Positions 15,040 to 22,192 of a stretch of DNA of 61,547 bases are shown in pieces. The stretch is from positions 1 to 61,547 of the forward strand of contig JBKPDF010000021.1 of the NCBI GenBank assembly GCA_046727735.1, given 5' to 3'. A model generated the notes under the pieces. It was not told the DNA's origin. It worked only from the letters and a program-made list of their open reading frames with translations, and did no database searches. The stretch is from AP-16 sp046727735 (GTDB lineage Bacteria; Pseudomonadota; Alphaproteobacteria; Rhizobiales; Xanthobacteraceae). A program made the position numbers and the translations under genes. Within the stretch, counting starts at the first letter, position 1; every line of letters starts with the position of its first letter.

Positions 15040-16023
15040 TCAAGCATAATCGATCAGCGGACACAACGCGCCGCTCTCGGGCGCAAGGATTTCCGGCAGA
15101 CGCACCGGCAGATCGCGGAACCGGACCGCGGGGGCGAGCAGCGCGTCGAGCGCGGCATCCGCGAGCAGATCGAGCGCCGCGGCAAGCCGGCGCCGCGGGT
15201 TCCAGCGCGGCCGATGGGAAGGCGCGACGCGTCCGACCTGGCTCGAGACGAGCCGCAGCCGGCGGCTGTGAAAAGCCTCACCGAGCGCAACCGGGATCTC
15301 GCCGCTGCCGTACCAGCTGAGCTCGACCACGCTCGCCTCCTCGCCCGCGCATCGCAGCGCGGTCGCGAGCCCCGAAGCACTGCCGCTCGCGTGGAACACG
15401 CGATCGCAGTCGTGCGGGGCGGCACTCGGCAGCGCGAACGCGACGCCGAGCCGGTCTGCGAGACCGGCGCGCTCGCCTGCGATATCGACCAGGGTCACCT
15501 GCGTGCCCGGAAGCTTGCCGCACAGAAAGGCGACAAGCGAGCCGACGACGCCCGCGCCGACGATCGCGATGCGATCCGCCGGTCCCGGCGCGGCGTCCCA
15601 CACGGCGTTGAGCGCGGTTTCCATGTTCGCCGCGAGCACCGCGCGCCGCGGCGGCACCCGCTCGGGCAGTGGCACCGCGGCTTCGGCCGGAATGGTGAAA
15701 ACGCTCTGATGCGGATAGAGCGCGAACACGAGCTGATCGTGGAGCTCGCGCGGGCCCGCTTCGACGCGGCCGACGACCGCATAGCCGTATTTGACCGGAA
15801 ACGGAAATGCGCCGGCCATGAACGGCGTGCGCATGCGCTCGAATTCGCTGCGGGGCGCTTTTCCGGCGAACACCAGGCGCTCGGTGCCGCGGCTGAGCGC
15901 GCCGTGGAGGGCGCGCACGCGCACTTCGTTCGGTCCGGGCTCCGCGACGGGCTGCTCGCGAATCTCGGCACGGCCGGCGCCGACATACCACAGTGCGGCA
16001 GCGTTTCCCCCGTTCCTCGCCAC
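15040..16023 (-). CDS. MDR-family dehydrogenase without zinc motifs
   Basis: From GTG 16023 (GGGAG eight bases before it) the product is 327 residues; a longer frame lacks a sensible start. The NAD(P) fold is clear: DRIAIVGAGVVGSLVAFL and VTLVDIAGERAG. The N-terminal part reads RALHGALSRGTERLVFAG and VKYGYAVVGRV. The GHE and four-cysteine zinc motifs of alcohol dehydrogenases are absent, matching the MDR subgroup that includes bacteriochlorophyllide-type oxidoreductases. It heads the dehydrogenase/pterin-synthase/glycosyltransferase/methyltransferase operon. A role in oxidising or reducing the side chain of the product is inference. Confidence 0.85.
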   Translation of the reverse strand: MARNGGNAAALWYVGAGRAEIREQPVAEPGPNEVRVRALHGALSRGTERLVFAGKAPRSEFERMRTPFMAGAFPFPVKYGYAVVGRVEAGPRELHDQLVFALYPHQSVFTIPAEAAVPLPERVPPRRAVLAANMETALNAVWDAAPGPADRIAIVGAGVVGSLVAFLCGKLPGTQVTLVDIAGERAGLADRLGVAFALPSAAPHDCDRVFHASGSASGLATALRCAGEEASVVELSWYGSGEIPVALGEAFHSRRLRLVSSQVGRVAPSHRPRWNPRRRLAAALDLLADAALDALLAPAVRFRDLPVRLPEILAPESGALCPLIDYA

Positions 16024-16033
16024 TTTCGCTCCC

Positions 16034-16199
16034 GTGATTGGACTTGCAATCGGCCCACTCGCTATATCGTGCCCCGCGCGAAAGCGCATCCGAGAGGGGA
16101 ACACGGGACATGCCGGAACGGACCTGCACCACGACGACCGGGTCCGCAAATCGCCGCATCACTACCCGCCCAATCCTGGGCGCGGCGCGCAATGGCTCG
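16034..16199. repeat. Direct repeat 1a: copy of the glucan-synthase 5' region, upstream of the cargo gene
   Basis: This 166 bp block aligns without gaps to 16709-16874 (offset 675 bp) at roughly 80% identity by eye. It starts GTGATTGGACT in both and includes CTATATCGTG and GGACCTGCACC. It lies immediately upstream of the MDR dehydrogenase start, while copy 1b lies at the start of the glucan-synthase gene. An SRPBCC gene sits between them. Confidence 0.85.
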
Positions 16200-16208
16200 A
16201 CGCTGTGA
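16110..16208 (+). pseudogene. 5' fragment of the MdoH-type gene left in repeat 1a
   Basis: ATG 16110 opens MPERTCTTTTGSANRRI and stops at TGA 16206 after 32 residues. The intact gene at 16785 opens MLERTCTATTGSANPRV, so this is a truncated duplicate of its start. It has diverged and probably makes nothing useful. Confidence 0.7.
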
Positions 16209-16232
16209 CGCGGTAAAGAGAGGAATCGGACG

Positions 16233-16679
16233 ATGCCGGGCAATACCGTCCGCCTGCACCGAGTGCTGCGCGCTCCGCCCGAGAGGATCTACCGGGCTTT
16301 CCTTGACGCTGACGCCATGGCCAAGTGGCTGCCGCCGAACGGCTTCACCGGCAAAGTCCACCAGCTCGAAGCTAGAGTCGGCGGAATCCACCGGATGTCG
16401 TTTACCAACTTCACCACCGGCAAGAGCCACTCGTTCGGTGGGCAATACCTCGAACTCGTCCCGAACGAACGCATTCGCTACACCGACAAATTCGACGACC
16501 CGAACCTGTCGGGTGAAATTCAATGCACCGTGACGTTCAAGAAGGTGTCGTGCGGCACTGAACTCAATATCGTGCAGGAATGGGTTCCCGAGGTGATTCC
16601 GATCGAGGCCTGCTACCTTGGATGGCAGGAATCGCTTGGTCAGCTCGCAACGCTCGTCGAGACCGAGATTCTCGAATAG
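16233..16679 (+). CDS. SRPBCC/AHSA1-family protein (cargo between direct repeats)
   Basis: The 148-residue protein begins RLHRVLRAPPERIYRAFLDA, the standard AHSA1/START-like opening, followed by MAKWLPPNGFTG, GGQYLELVPNERIRYTDKF and the C-terminal GWQESLGQLATLVE. Members bind hydrophobic ligands or polyketide-like substrates; the exact role is open. GAGAGGAA precedes ATG 16233. Flanking direct repeats 1a and 1b show that the gene lies in a duplicated insertion between the divergent MDR and glucan-synthase genes. Its base composition looks less GC-rich than the neighbours, consistent with acquisition. Confidence 0.85.
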   Translation: MPGNTVRLHRVLRAPPERIYRAFLDADAMAKWLPPNGFTGKVHQLEARVGGIHRMSFTNFTTGKSHSFGGQYLELVPNERIRYTDKFDDPNLSGEIQCTVTFKKVSCGTELNIVQEWVPEVIPIEACYLGWQESLGQLATLVETEILE

Positions 16680-16708
16680 CACTCCTACGCGCGACTTGGA
16701 ACGATCGG

Positions 16709-16874
16709 GTGATTGGACTCGCTATCCGCCGGTCCGCTATATCGTGGCCCGGCCGAAAGCGTATCCGAACCGGGAACCGGGGTCATGCTGGAACGGACCT
16801 GCACCGCGACAACCGGGTCCGCAAATCCCCGCGTCACCGCCCGCCGGCTCCTGGTGGCGGCGCTCAATGTCTCG
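16709..16874. repeat. Direct repeat 1b: 5' region of the glucan-synthase gene
   Basis: This is the ungapped partner of 16034-16199. It contains the leader and first 30 codons of the intact MdoH-FkbM gene (ATG 16785). Similarity starts at GTGATTGGACT and fades after CTCGAC. Confidence 0.85.
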
Positions 16875-19319
16875 ACCACGGCCGCGCTTCTGTGGCTGGC
16901 CGCGATGCTGCTCTCGCCCGGAGGATGGAGCGCGCTCGATTGCGTGTTGCTCGCGCTGTTCGCGGTGACGCTGCCCTGGACGGTCGTCGGCTTCTGGAAC
17001 GCGGTGATCGGACTCCTGATCATGCGGTTCGCCCGCGACCCCGTCGCCCTGGTGTTCCCGGCGGCGGCCCGCGTGCGCGGCGAGGAAGCGATCAGCGCCT
17101 CGACCGCGATTCTCGTCTGCATCCGCAACGAGATGCCGGACCGGATGCTGCGCAACCTCGATCCGATGCTGCGCGGCCTCGTCGACGCGAACGCCGCCGC
17201 GCATTTCCACGTCTACGCCCTGAGCGACACCAGCGACCCGGCGATCGCGGCCGCGGAAGCGGAAGGCTTCGATGCTCTCGCGCATGCATGGGAACGCAAG
17301 ATCGCGACCACTTATCGTAGACGGGCGCACAACACCGGGTTCAAGGCCGGGAATATCCGCGATTTCTGCGAGCGATGGGGCAGCCGCCACGATTTTGCAG
17401 TGACGCTCGATGCCGACAGCTTCATGACGGCGCAAGGCATCCTGCAGCTCGTCCGAGTCATGCAGGCAGATCCCTCGCTCGGCATCCTGCAGAGCCTCGT
17501 CGTCGGCATGCCGTCGACCAGCGCGTTTGCGCGCATCTTCCAATTCGGCATGCGGCTCGGCATGCGCTCCTACACGCTCGGAAGCGCGTGGTGGCAGGCG
17601 GATTGCGGGCCGTACTGGGGCCACAACGCCATCCTGCGGCTTGCGCCTTTCATGGCGCATTGCGCGCTTCCGACGCTCCCGGCCGCAGGCGCGCCCGGCC
17701 GGCACGTCATGAGCCACGACCAGATCGAGGCGGTGCTGATGCGCCGCGCCGGCTACGAGGTCCGCGTGCTGCCCGACGAGACGCTCGGCTGGGAGGAAAA
17801 TCCGCCGACCCTCATCGAATTCATCCGGCGCGATCTGCGCTGGTGCCAGGGCAACATGCAGTATTGGCGGTTCCTGTTGCTGCCGGGACTGAAGCCCGTC
17901 AGCCGGTTTCAGCTCGCGATCGCGCTCTTGATGTTTCTCGGGTCGCCGGCGTGGATCGGATTGCTGCTCCTCGGCAGCGCCGCGGTCGCGTTCTCGGGGA
18001 AACCGGCGGCCCTGCTGCGCGCCGACTTCGGTTGGATGCTGCTCGCGAGCCTGCTCCTCATGTGGTTCGCGCCGAAAATTGCGACCGCCCTCGATGTCTT
18101 GACCCGGCCCGCGCTGCGCCGTGCTTTCGGCGGCGCCGCACGGTTCACGGCCGGCTTGCTGCTCGAGACCACGTTCTTCTTGCTGCTCTCGCCGATCCTC
18201 TGGTTCTGCCACACGCTGTTCCTGACGGGGCTGCTGTTCGGACGCTCGATCGGCTGGACGGGGCAGACGCGCGACGACCATTCGGTGCCGATCGGCGTTG
18301 CGGTGCGCACGTTGTGGCCCGCCGCGTTGACCGGCCTCGGAACGCTCGGCGTTCTCGCCGCCACCGTCCCGGCGGCCGTCCCGTACGCCTGCTTGATCGC
18401 AGCGGGACCGGCGCTCGCCATTCCGTTTGCGGTGCTTACCGCGTCCCCGGCTTTCGGCCGCGCGCTGCTGCAGGCCGGGCTCGCCAGCCTGCCGGAGGAG
18501 AGCGAACCGCCGGCTGAGCTGCGCGCGCTCGCATTGCCGGCGCTCGAACACGCGGCTCGACCGGGCGCCGGCAGGTTTGCGGCAATACGCGCATGGCGCG
18601 GCGTGCTGCGCTCGCTGCGCATCTACTACGGCAGCCGGCGGCGGCACGCCGCGATGGATGTGCTCTATCGGCAATTTCTGAAGCCCGGCGATCTCGCGTT
18701 CGACGGGGGCGCCCATGTCGGGGATCGCGTCGCCGCGTTCCGACGGCTCGGCGCGCGCGTCGTCGCGATCGAGCCGCAGCCGTTGCTGGTGAAGACCCTG
18801 CAATGTTTCTACGGCCGCGATCGAGCGGTCGCGATCGAGGCGCTGGCACTCGGCCCGGAACCGGGCGAGCTCACGCTGCGGCTCAATCTCGCCAACCCGA
18901 CCGTGAGCACTGCGTCCGATGCGTTCATCCGTGCCGCAGGCCGCGCGCCCGGATGGCAACACGAGCAATGGGTCGACCGCATCGCGGTGCCGATGACCAC
19001 GCTCGACGCGTTGATCGCGCGCTACGGCATGCCGGCCTTCATCAAGATCGACGTCGAAGGCCTGGAAGCCGAGGTGCTCGCCGGGCTCACGCGCGCTCCC
19101 GCCGCGCTCTCCTTCGAGTTCACCACGATTCAGCGCGAGGTCGCGCTCGCTTGCCTCGAGCGCTGCACTGCGCTCGGTTATGCGCGGTTCAACGCGGCGC
19201 TCGGCGAGGCGCAGAGCTTCGTGTTCCCGGATTGGCGCTCGCGCGAAGAGCTTGCCGCATGGCTTGCCGCGCTGCCGGCATCGGCGAATTCCGGAGACAT
19301 TTACGCGATCGTGGGCTGA
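16785..19319 (+). CDS. MdoH/OpgH-type glucan glucosyltransferase fused to an FkbM methyltransferase
   Basis: This encodes 844 residues from ATG 16785. Residues ~1-600 match OpgH/MdoH: N-terminal membrane segments, YRRRAHNTGFKAGNIRDFC, the DxD-like site VTLDADSFM near 206-212, YWGHNAILRLAPF, MSHDQIEAVLMRRAGYEV, the RRDLRWCQGN motif near 350, then several membrane segments. Residues ~620-840 form an FkbM domain: FLKPGDLAFDGGAHVGDRV, VVAIEPQPLLVKTLQCFY, and FIKIDVEGLEAEVLAGL. OpgH polymerises osmoregulated periplasmic glucans at the inner membrane; FkbM enzymes O-methylate sugars or related groups. The fusion implies a methylated glucan, which is inference. No OpgG is nearby. An upstream in-frame ATG at 16713 is possible. 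Confidence 0.88.
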   Translation: MLERTCTATTGSANPRVTARRLLVAALNVSTTAALLWLAAMLLSPGGWSALDCVLLALFAVTLPWTVVGFWNAVIGLLIMRFARDPVALVFPAAARVRGEEAISASTAILVCIRNEMPDRMLRNLDPMLRGLVDANAAAHFHVYALSDTSDPAIAAAEAEGFDALAHAWERKIATTYRRRAHNTGFKAGNIRDFCERWGSRHDFAVTLDADSFMTAQGILQLVRVMQADPSLGILQSLVVGMPSTSAFARIFQFGMRLGMRSYTLGSAWWQADCGPYWGHNAILRLAPFMAHCALPTLPAAGAPGRHVMSHDQIEAVLMRRAGYEVRVLPDETLGWEENPPTLIEFIRRDLRWCQGNMQYWRFLLLPGLKPVSRFQLAIALLMFLGSPAWIGLLLLGSAAVAFSGKPAALLRADFGWMLLASLLLMWFAPKIATALDVLTRPALRRAFGGAARFTAGLLLETTFFLLLSPILWFCHTLFLTGLLFGRSIGWTGQTRDDHSVPIGVAVRTLWPAALTGLGTLGVLAATVPAAVPYACLIAAGPALAIPFAVLTASPAFGRALLQAGLASLPEESEPPAELRALALPALEHAARPGAGRFAAIRAWRGVLRSLRIYYGSRRRHAAMDVLYRQFLKPGDLAFDGGAHVGDRVAAFRRLGARVVAIEPQPLLVKTLQCFYGRDRAVAIEALALGPEPGELTLRLNLANPTVSTASDAFIRAAGRAPGWQHEQWVDRIAVPMTTLDALIARYGMPAFIKIDVEGLEAEVLAGLTRAPAALSFEFTTIQREVALACLERCTALGYARFNAALGEAQSFVFPDWRSREELAAWLAALPASANSGDIYAIVG

Positions 19320-19322
19320 ATT

Positions 19323-20264
19323 ATGCGGCTGTTTGCAAGGGTAATGGTGGTTGCGGCCGGCTTGCTGATCGGCCGCGCAGCCGCAATCGCCGCGGACGAG
19401 CTCGCGGTCGACGTCATCAATGCGAGCACGCCGACGCTCTGCGCCGAGCGCGACAACGTCACGCTCGAGCTCGCTGCCGGAAACGTCCGCCGCTTCGGCA
19501 TCGAAGCCGTGCACCCGGCCTATATCGGCACGCTCGTGAGCGATCGCGCCGCTTCGGATTTTTCCGGCTGCGACTTTGCCGTCGATCCCGCGGCGGCCCG
19601 CAAGGCGCAACGGGTCACGATCTACGAAACCGAGGAATGGCAATTGATCGGCCACCGGCTCCAGGAATTCTGGCGGGCCGGAGGCCCGCCGGTACGGGTC
19701 GGCGACCGCGTCGAGGCCGGGCTTCACCTCGTCCAGCTCTGGCACCGGTTCGCCGAGCGCGCCGAGGAGGTGCTCGTGCTCTATCCGCCCGACGGCTATT
19801 GGCGGGCGCGGCCCTTGCCGCCCGCGCATCTTGCCTGGACGGCGTACGGCTCCTCGTTCCTGGTCGGGCCGGTCGAGACCGAGGGGCGGCCGTTCGTCGC
19901 TCTGAGTGAAGTCGTGTTCGATCCCGCCGCCTTGCGTTTCGCGCTGACATTCACGCGCGGCGGCGGCGCCGACCTGAGGCTCGCCAAGCTCGACCGCAAC
20001 CGCATCGCGCTCGACATCACGCTCGATCCCGTGCTCGGGCGGCCGTTTGCGGCGCTGCGATCGATGTTCGTGATGGAGACGAATGCGGACGTCGCGCGGA
20101 TCGCCTGGCGCGAGCCCGGCGGTCAAGCGTGGCAGGAAGCCTCCGTCGACCGCTTCGAACGCGCGCGCGCGACCGAGCTGTGGGCGGGCCGCGCCGTTCC
20201 CTCGCGGCACAATGCGAGCGCGCCCGACCTGCGCTTTGCGAATTTCAGCACGCAATCACGGTGA
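19323..20264 (+). CDS. Secreted protein of unknown function, 3' end duplicated downstream
   Basis: The 313-residue protein starts 3 bp after the MdoH-FkbM stop, so co-expression is likely. A signal peptide (MRLFARVMVVAAGLLIGRAA, cleavage near AIAAD) directs it out of the cytoplasm. Mature blocks include VDVINASTPTLCAERDNVTLEL, VTIYETEEWQLIGHRLQEFW and MFVMETNADVARIAWREPGG. I do not recognise the family; a link to glucan export or modification is only suggested by position. The last 56 codons occur again at 22023-22191. In this copy the tail reads NFSTQSR, whereas the duplicate reads NFSAAPR. Confidence 0.75.
   Translation: MRLFARVMVVAAGLLIGRAAAIAADELAVDVINASTPTLCAERDNVTLELAAGNVRRFGIEAVHPAYIGTLVSDRAASDFSGCDFAVDPAAARKAQRVTIYETEEWQLIGHRLQEFWRAGGPPVRVGDRVEAGLHLVQLWHRFAERAEEVLVLYPPDGYWRARPLPPAHLAWTAYGSSFLVGPVETEGRPFVALSEVVFDPAALRFALTFTRGGGADLRLAKLDRNRIALDITLDPVLGRPFAALRSMFVMETNADVARIAWREPGGQAWQEASVDRFERARATELWAGRAVPSRHNASAPDLRFANFSTQSR
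20096..20264. repeat. Direct repeat 2A: 3' end of the secreted-protein gene
   Basis: This 169 bp block aligns without gaps to 22023-22191 (offset 1927 bp) at about 90% identity. It includes ATCGCCTGGCGCGAGCCC and CACAATGCGAGCGCGCCCGA. It flanks the left side of the AT-richer cargo segment, which begins right after the TGA at 20264. Confidence 0.9.
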
Positions 20265-20273
20265 ACGCAGTTG

Positions 20274-21746
20274 TTATTGGTCCAAAGATGGCGAACGGAA
20301 GTACAGAGATAAGTTGAAACCACCACCTGATAACTGGGTGCACCTTCCGTTTTCAGTTTGATTATCGCTGGATTTCCATTCGCCAATCAGACCCTCCCCT
20401 CGTGGCCCAGGCCCTCGTGGCCTCCTTAAAATCAATTTCTGGACGTGATCACCATCCAGCGTCCGCACCTGCCCTGTTTGATCAATGACATCGATTTTCG
20501 ACTGCGAAGATAGGGTCACTTCCGCTCCTACGTACGGCACGCCCCTGAGCATGAGCTGGGTTAATTTGACGATATTGCCCTTATTTGCGGCATCTTCCAT
20601 TAAAGCCCAGTACGGCTTTATCCCATCAAACTCTCGTGCAGGACCGAAATCGACCCTCCCCGCGGATCTCGATGACTGACGGACAAAAGCAGCCACTCTC
20701 GCCTCAACATTTGGCCTGCTGGTAACAGAGAAGTAAATATCGTGATCAAATGCGAACGTTAGCAATTCTCGGCTCAGCGCGATCACACGTCTCTCCATAT
20801 CGCTTTCCGAATCATATCGTTCCTCTCCGCTCCATAATGCTTTAACAATCCGCAAGGCCGCCAGTACGTTGTCACTGCGACCTGGCCCTTTGATCAATTT
20901 TTTCACCTCACTATCGACGCGCGGATCAGCTGGTCTTAGCGGCGCGGCCGAAAGTAACGCCTGGGTCCTCAGCTCCGACTCCGTTGCGCTCGACGCTAGT
21001 GCAATGACCCTATCAAAGCCTTCCGTGTAGCGGACCTCCGCTAAATAAATCAGCGCCTTTAGACGCATTTCTAGGGATTGATTCACGGATCGTGCGATCT
21101 CGGTAGCGGGGCCGCCCATGTCGCGGTGCCTAAAGTTCGACATGATCGCAAGTCGCTTATCAGGCTGCTTTTTAATCCATTCGTAAGATGAACCCTTAGG
21201 AGGATACAGCATGTCGGAAAGAAACCCATTGGCATCGGCCTTTTTCCGTTCTTCGCTCTGACCGTCAAGAATGGTCAGTACGTCAGAAAACTCTTGGGTC
21301 CCGAGATTTTCCAGCTTGAGCCACGATCTCAAGCGATCCCAGTCATTCTTCGTCAGTTCGAAATCCTTGCGAGATTCCTGTCGATGATCGGATCGACGCT
21401 CGCTCGACAGCATAGAATTGACGATAGCGCGATTCACGAGATCATTAAGCATTTGCTTGACACCGGTTTCGGTGTCGCTCTTTTGTATCAATTCGTCGAC
21501 GCGAATTTTCACGTAGTCGGCTGTCTGCTTTTTTATATCGCTCCATGTTGTCAGGCCGAACACCGTAAAGATGCCAAACAGTAACACAAAAGCAGCTCCG
21601 ATGATTTTGAGACCGATATTCGCAGCCGCCCTTATAGTTTCTCTTTCTTGGGAAAGCTGTTTGTGGACCTCGCCACTGATCAAAGCTCGCAATCCCGGCT
21701 GGAATTCGGAGTTATTCGAACTGACTTCGGATGGATTGTCGCTCAT
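20274..21746 (-). CDS. Foreign-looking membrane-anchored protein with helical-repeat-like region (cargo gene)
   Basis: The 490-residue protein is preceded by GAAGGG before ATG 21746. Base composition is clearly lower in G+C than all neighbours. A cytoplasmic N-terminus (SDNPSEVSSNNSEF) is followed by one strong membrane segment, IGLKIIGAAFVLLFGIFTVF near residues 48-67, and a charged coiled region (WSDIKKQTADYVKIRVDEL). Residues ~200-320 are alpha-helical and HEAT-like (SLEMRLKALIYLAEV, LRTQALLSAAPLRP, NVLAALRIVKALW). The C-terminus is beta-rich (IDVIDQTGQVRTLDGDHV). I recognise no family. Its position between direct repeats marks it as acquired DNA; a sensing or defence role is only a guess. 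Confidence 0.75.
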   Translation of the reverse strand: MSDNPSEVSSNNSEFQPGLRALISGEVHKQLSQERETIRAAANIGLKIIGAAFVLLFGIFTVFGLTTWSDIKKQTADYVKIRVDELIQKSDTETGVKQMLNDLVNRAIVNSMLSSERRSDHRQESRKDFELTKNDWDRLRSWLKLENLGTQEFSDVLTILDGQSEERKKADANGFLSDMLYPPKGSSYEWIKKQPDKRLAIMSNFRHRDMGGPATEIARSVNQSLEMRLKALIYLAEVRYTEGFDRVIALASSATESELRTQALLSAAPLRPADPRVDSEVKKLIKGPGRSDNVLAALRIVKALWSGEERYDSESDMERRVIALSRELLTFAFDHDIYFSVTSRPNVEARVAAFVRQSSRSAGRVDFGPAREFDGIKPYWALMEDAANKGNIVKLTQLMLRGVPYVGAEVTLSSQSKIDVIDQTGQVRTLDGDHVQKLILRRPRGPGPRGEGLIGEWKSSDNQTENGRCTQLSGGGFNLSLYFRSPSLDQ

Positions 21747-21862
21747 GATTGACCCTTCGGTTGGCCGGCCCGGGCGGCAAGAACTCGCAATAAATTAGGT
21801 TGAACTTCATAATAATAACAAGGAACAGCTGCTTGGGCAAGCAATCAAGTTCCACAAAGTCC

Positions 21863-21912
21863 CACCGCGCCACAATACGAGCGCGCCCGACATGCGGTTG
21901 TCCCGATTTTTT
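21863..21912. repeat. Degenerate third copy of the secreted-protein gene 3' end
   Basis: CACAATACGAGCGCGCCCGA and the following ATGCGGTT match CACAATGCGAGCGCGCCCGA and CTGCGCTT in repeats 2A and 2B with few changes. The rest has decayed. It sits at the right border of the cargo segment, about 110 bp before repeat 2B. Confidence 0.6.
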
Positions 21913-22022
21913 CGCGGCCGCACGTTAACCGAGAGACTTTGCCGCGGTCCGGGGTTCGCGGAGAACGGATTGGCGAGCACGTGGCCGTATTACCGCTGGC
22001 TGTCGCGGTGCGCTTCTCGCGC

Positions 22023-22191
22023 GCGCATCGCCTGGCGCGAGCCCCGCGGTCAAGCCTGGCAGGAAACCGCCGTCTACCGCTTCGAACGCGCGCGCGCGAC
22101 CGAGCTGTGGGCGGGCCGCGCCGTTCCCTCGCGGCACAATGCGAGCGCGCCCGACCTGCGCTTTGCGAATTTCAGCGCGGCGCCGCGGTGA
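22023..22191. repeat. Direct repeat 2B: duplicate 3' end of the secreted-protein gene
   Basis: This is the ungapped partner of 20096-20264. It encodes RIAWREPRGQAWQ and RATELWAGRAVPSRHNAS and ends in SAAPR at TGA 22189-22191. No functional start precedes it, so it is a gene fragment. Its last 20 bp also encode the end of the convergent YfhO-like gene. Confidence 0.9.
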
Positions 22192-22192
22192 A
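22171..22192. terminator. Palindrome containing both convergent stop codons
   Basis: The 22 bp from TTCA at 22171 to TGAA at 22192 pair in 10 of 11 positions around a GCGC core. One end holds the YfhO-like stop (minus strand) and the other the stop of repeat 2B (plus strand). In repeat 2A the same palindrome is destroyed (CACGCAATCACGG), which suggests that 2B keeps the ancestral junction. Confidence 0.55.

Noticed and set aside
16034..16874. Insertion sequence flanking the SRPBCC gene
   Set aside because: The flanks are direct copies of the host gene's 5' region, not inverted terminal repeats, and no transposase is encoded.
16737..20255. 1172-codon open frame on the minus strand
   Set aside because: It is antisense to the MdoH-FkbM and secreted-protein genes, whose motifs are unmistakable. 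The product is Arg/Glu/Gly-rich with no domains. High-GC codon bias in the third position explains the long shadow.
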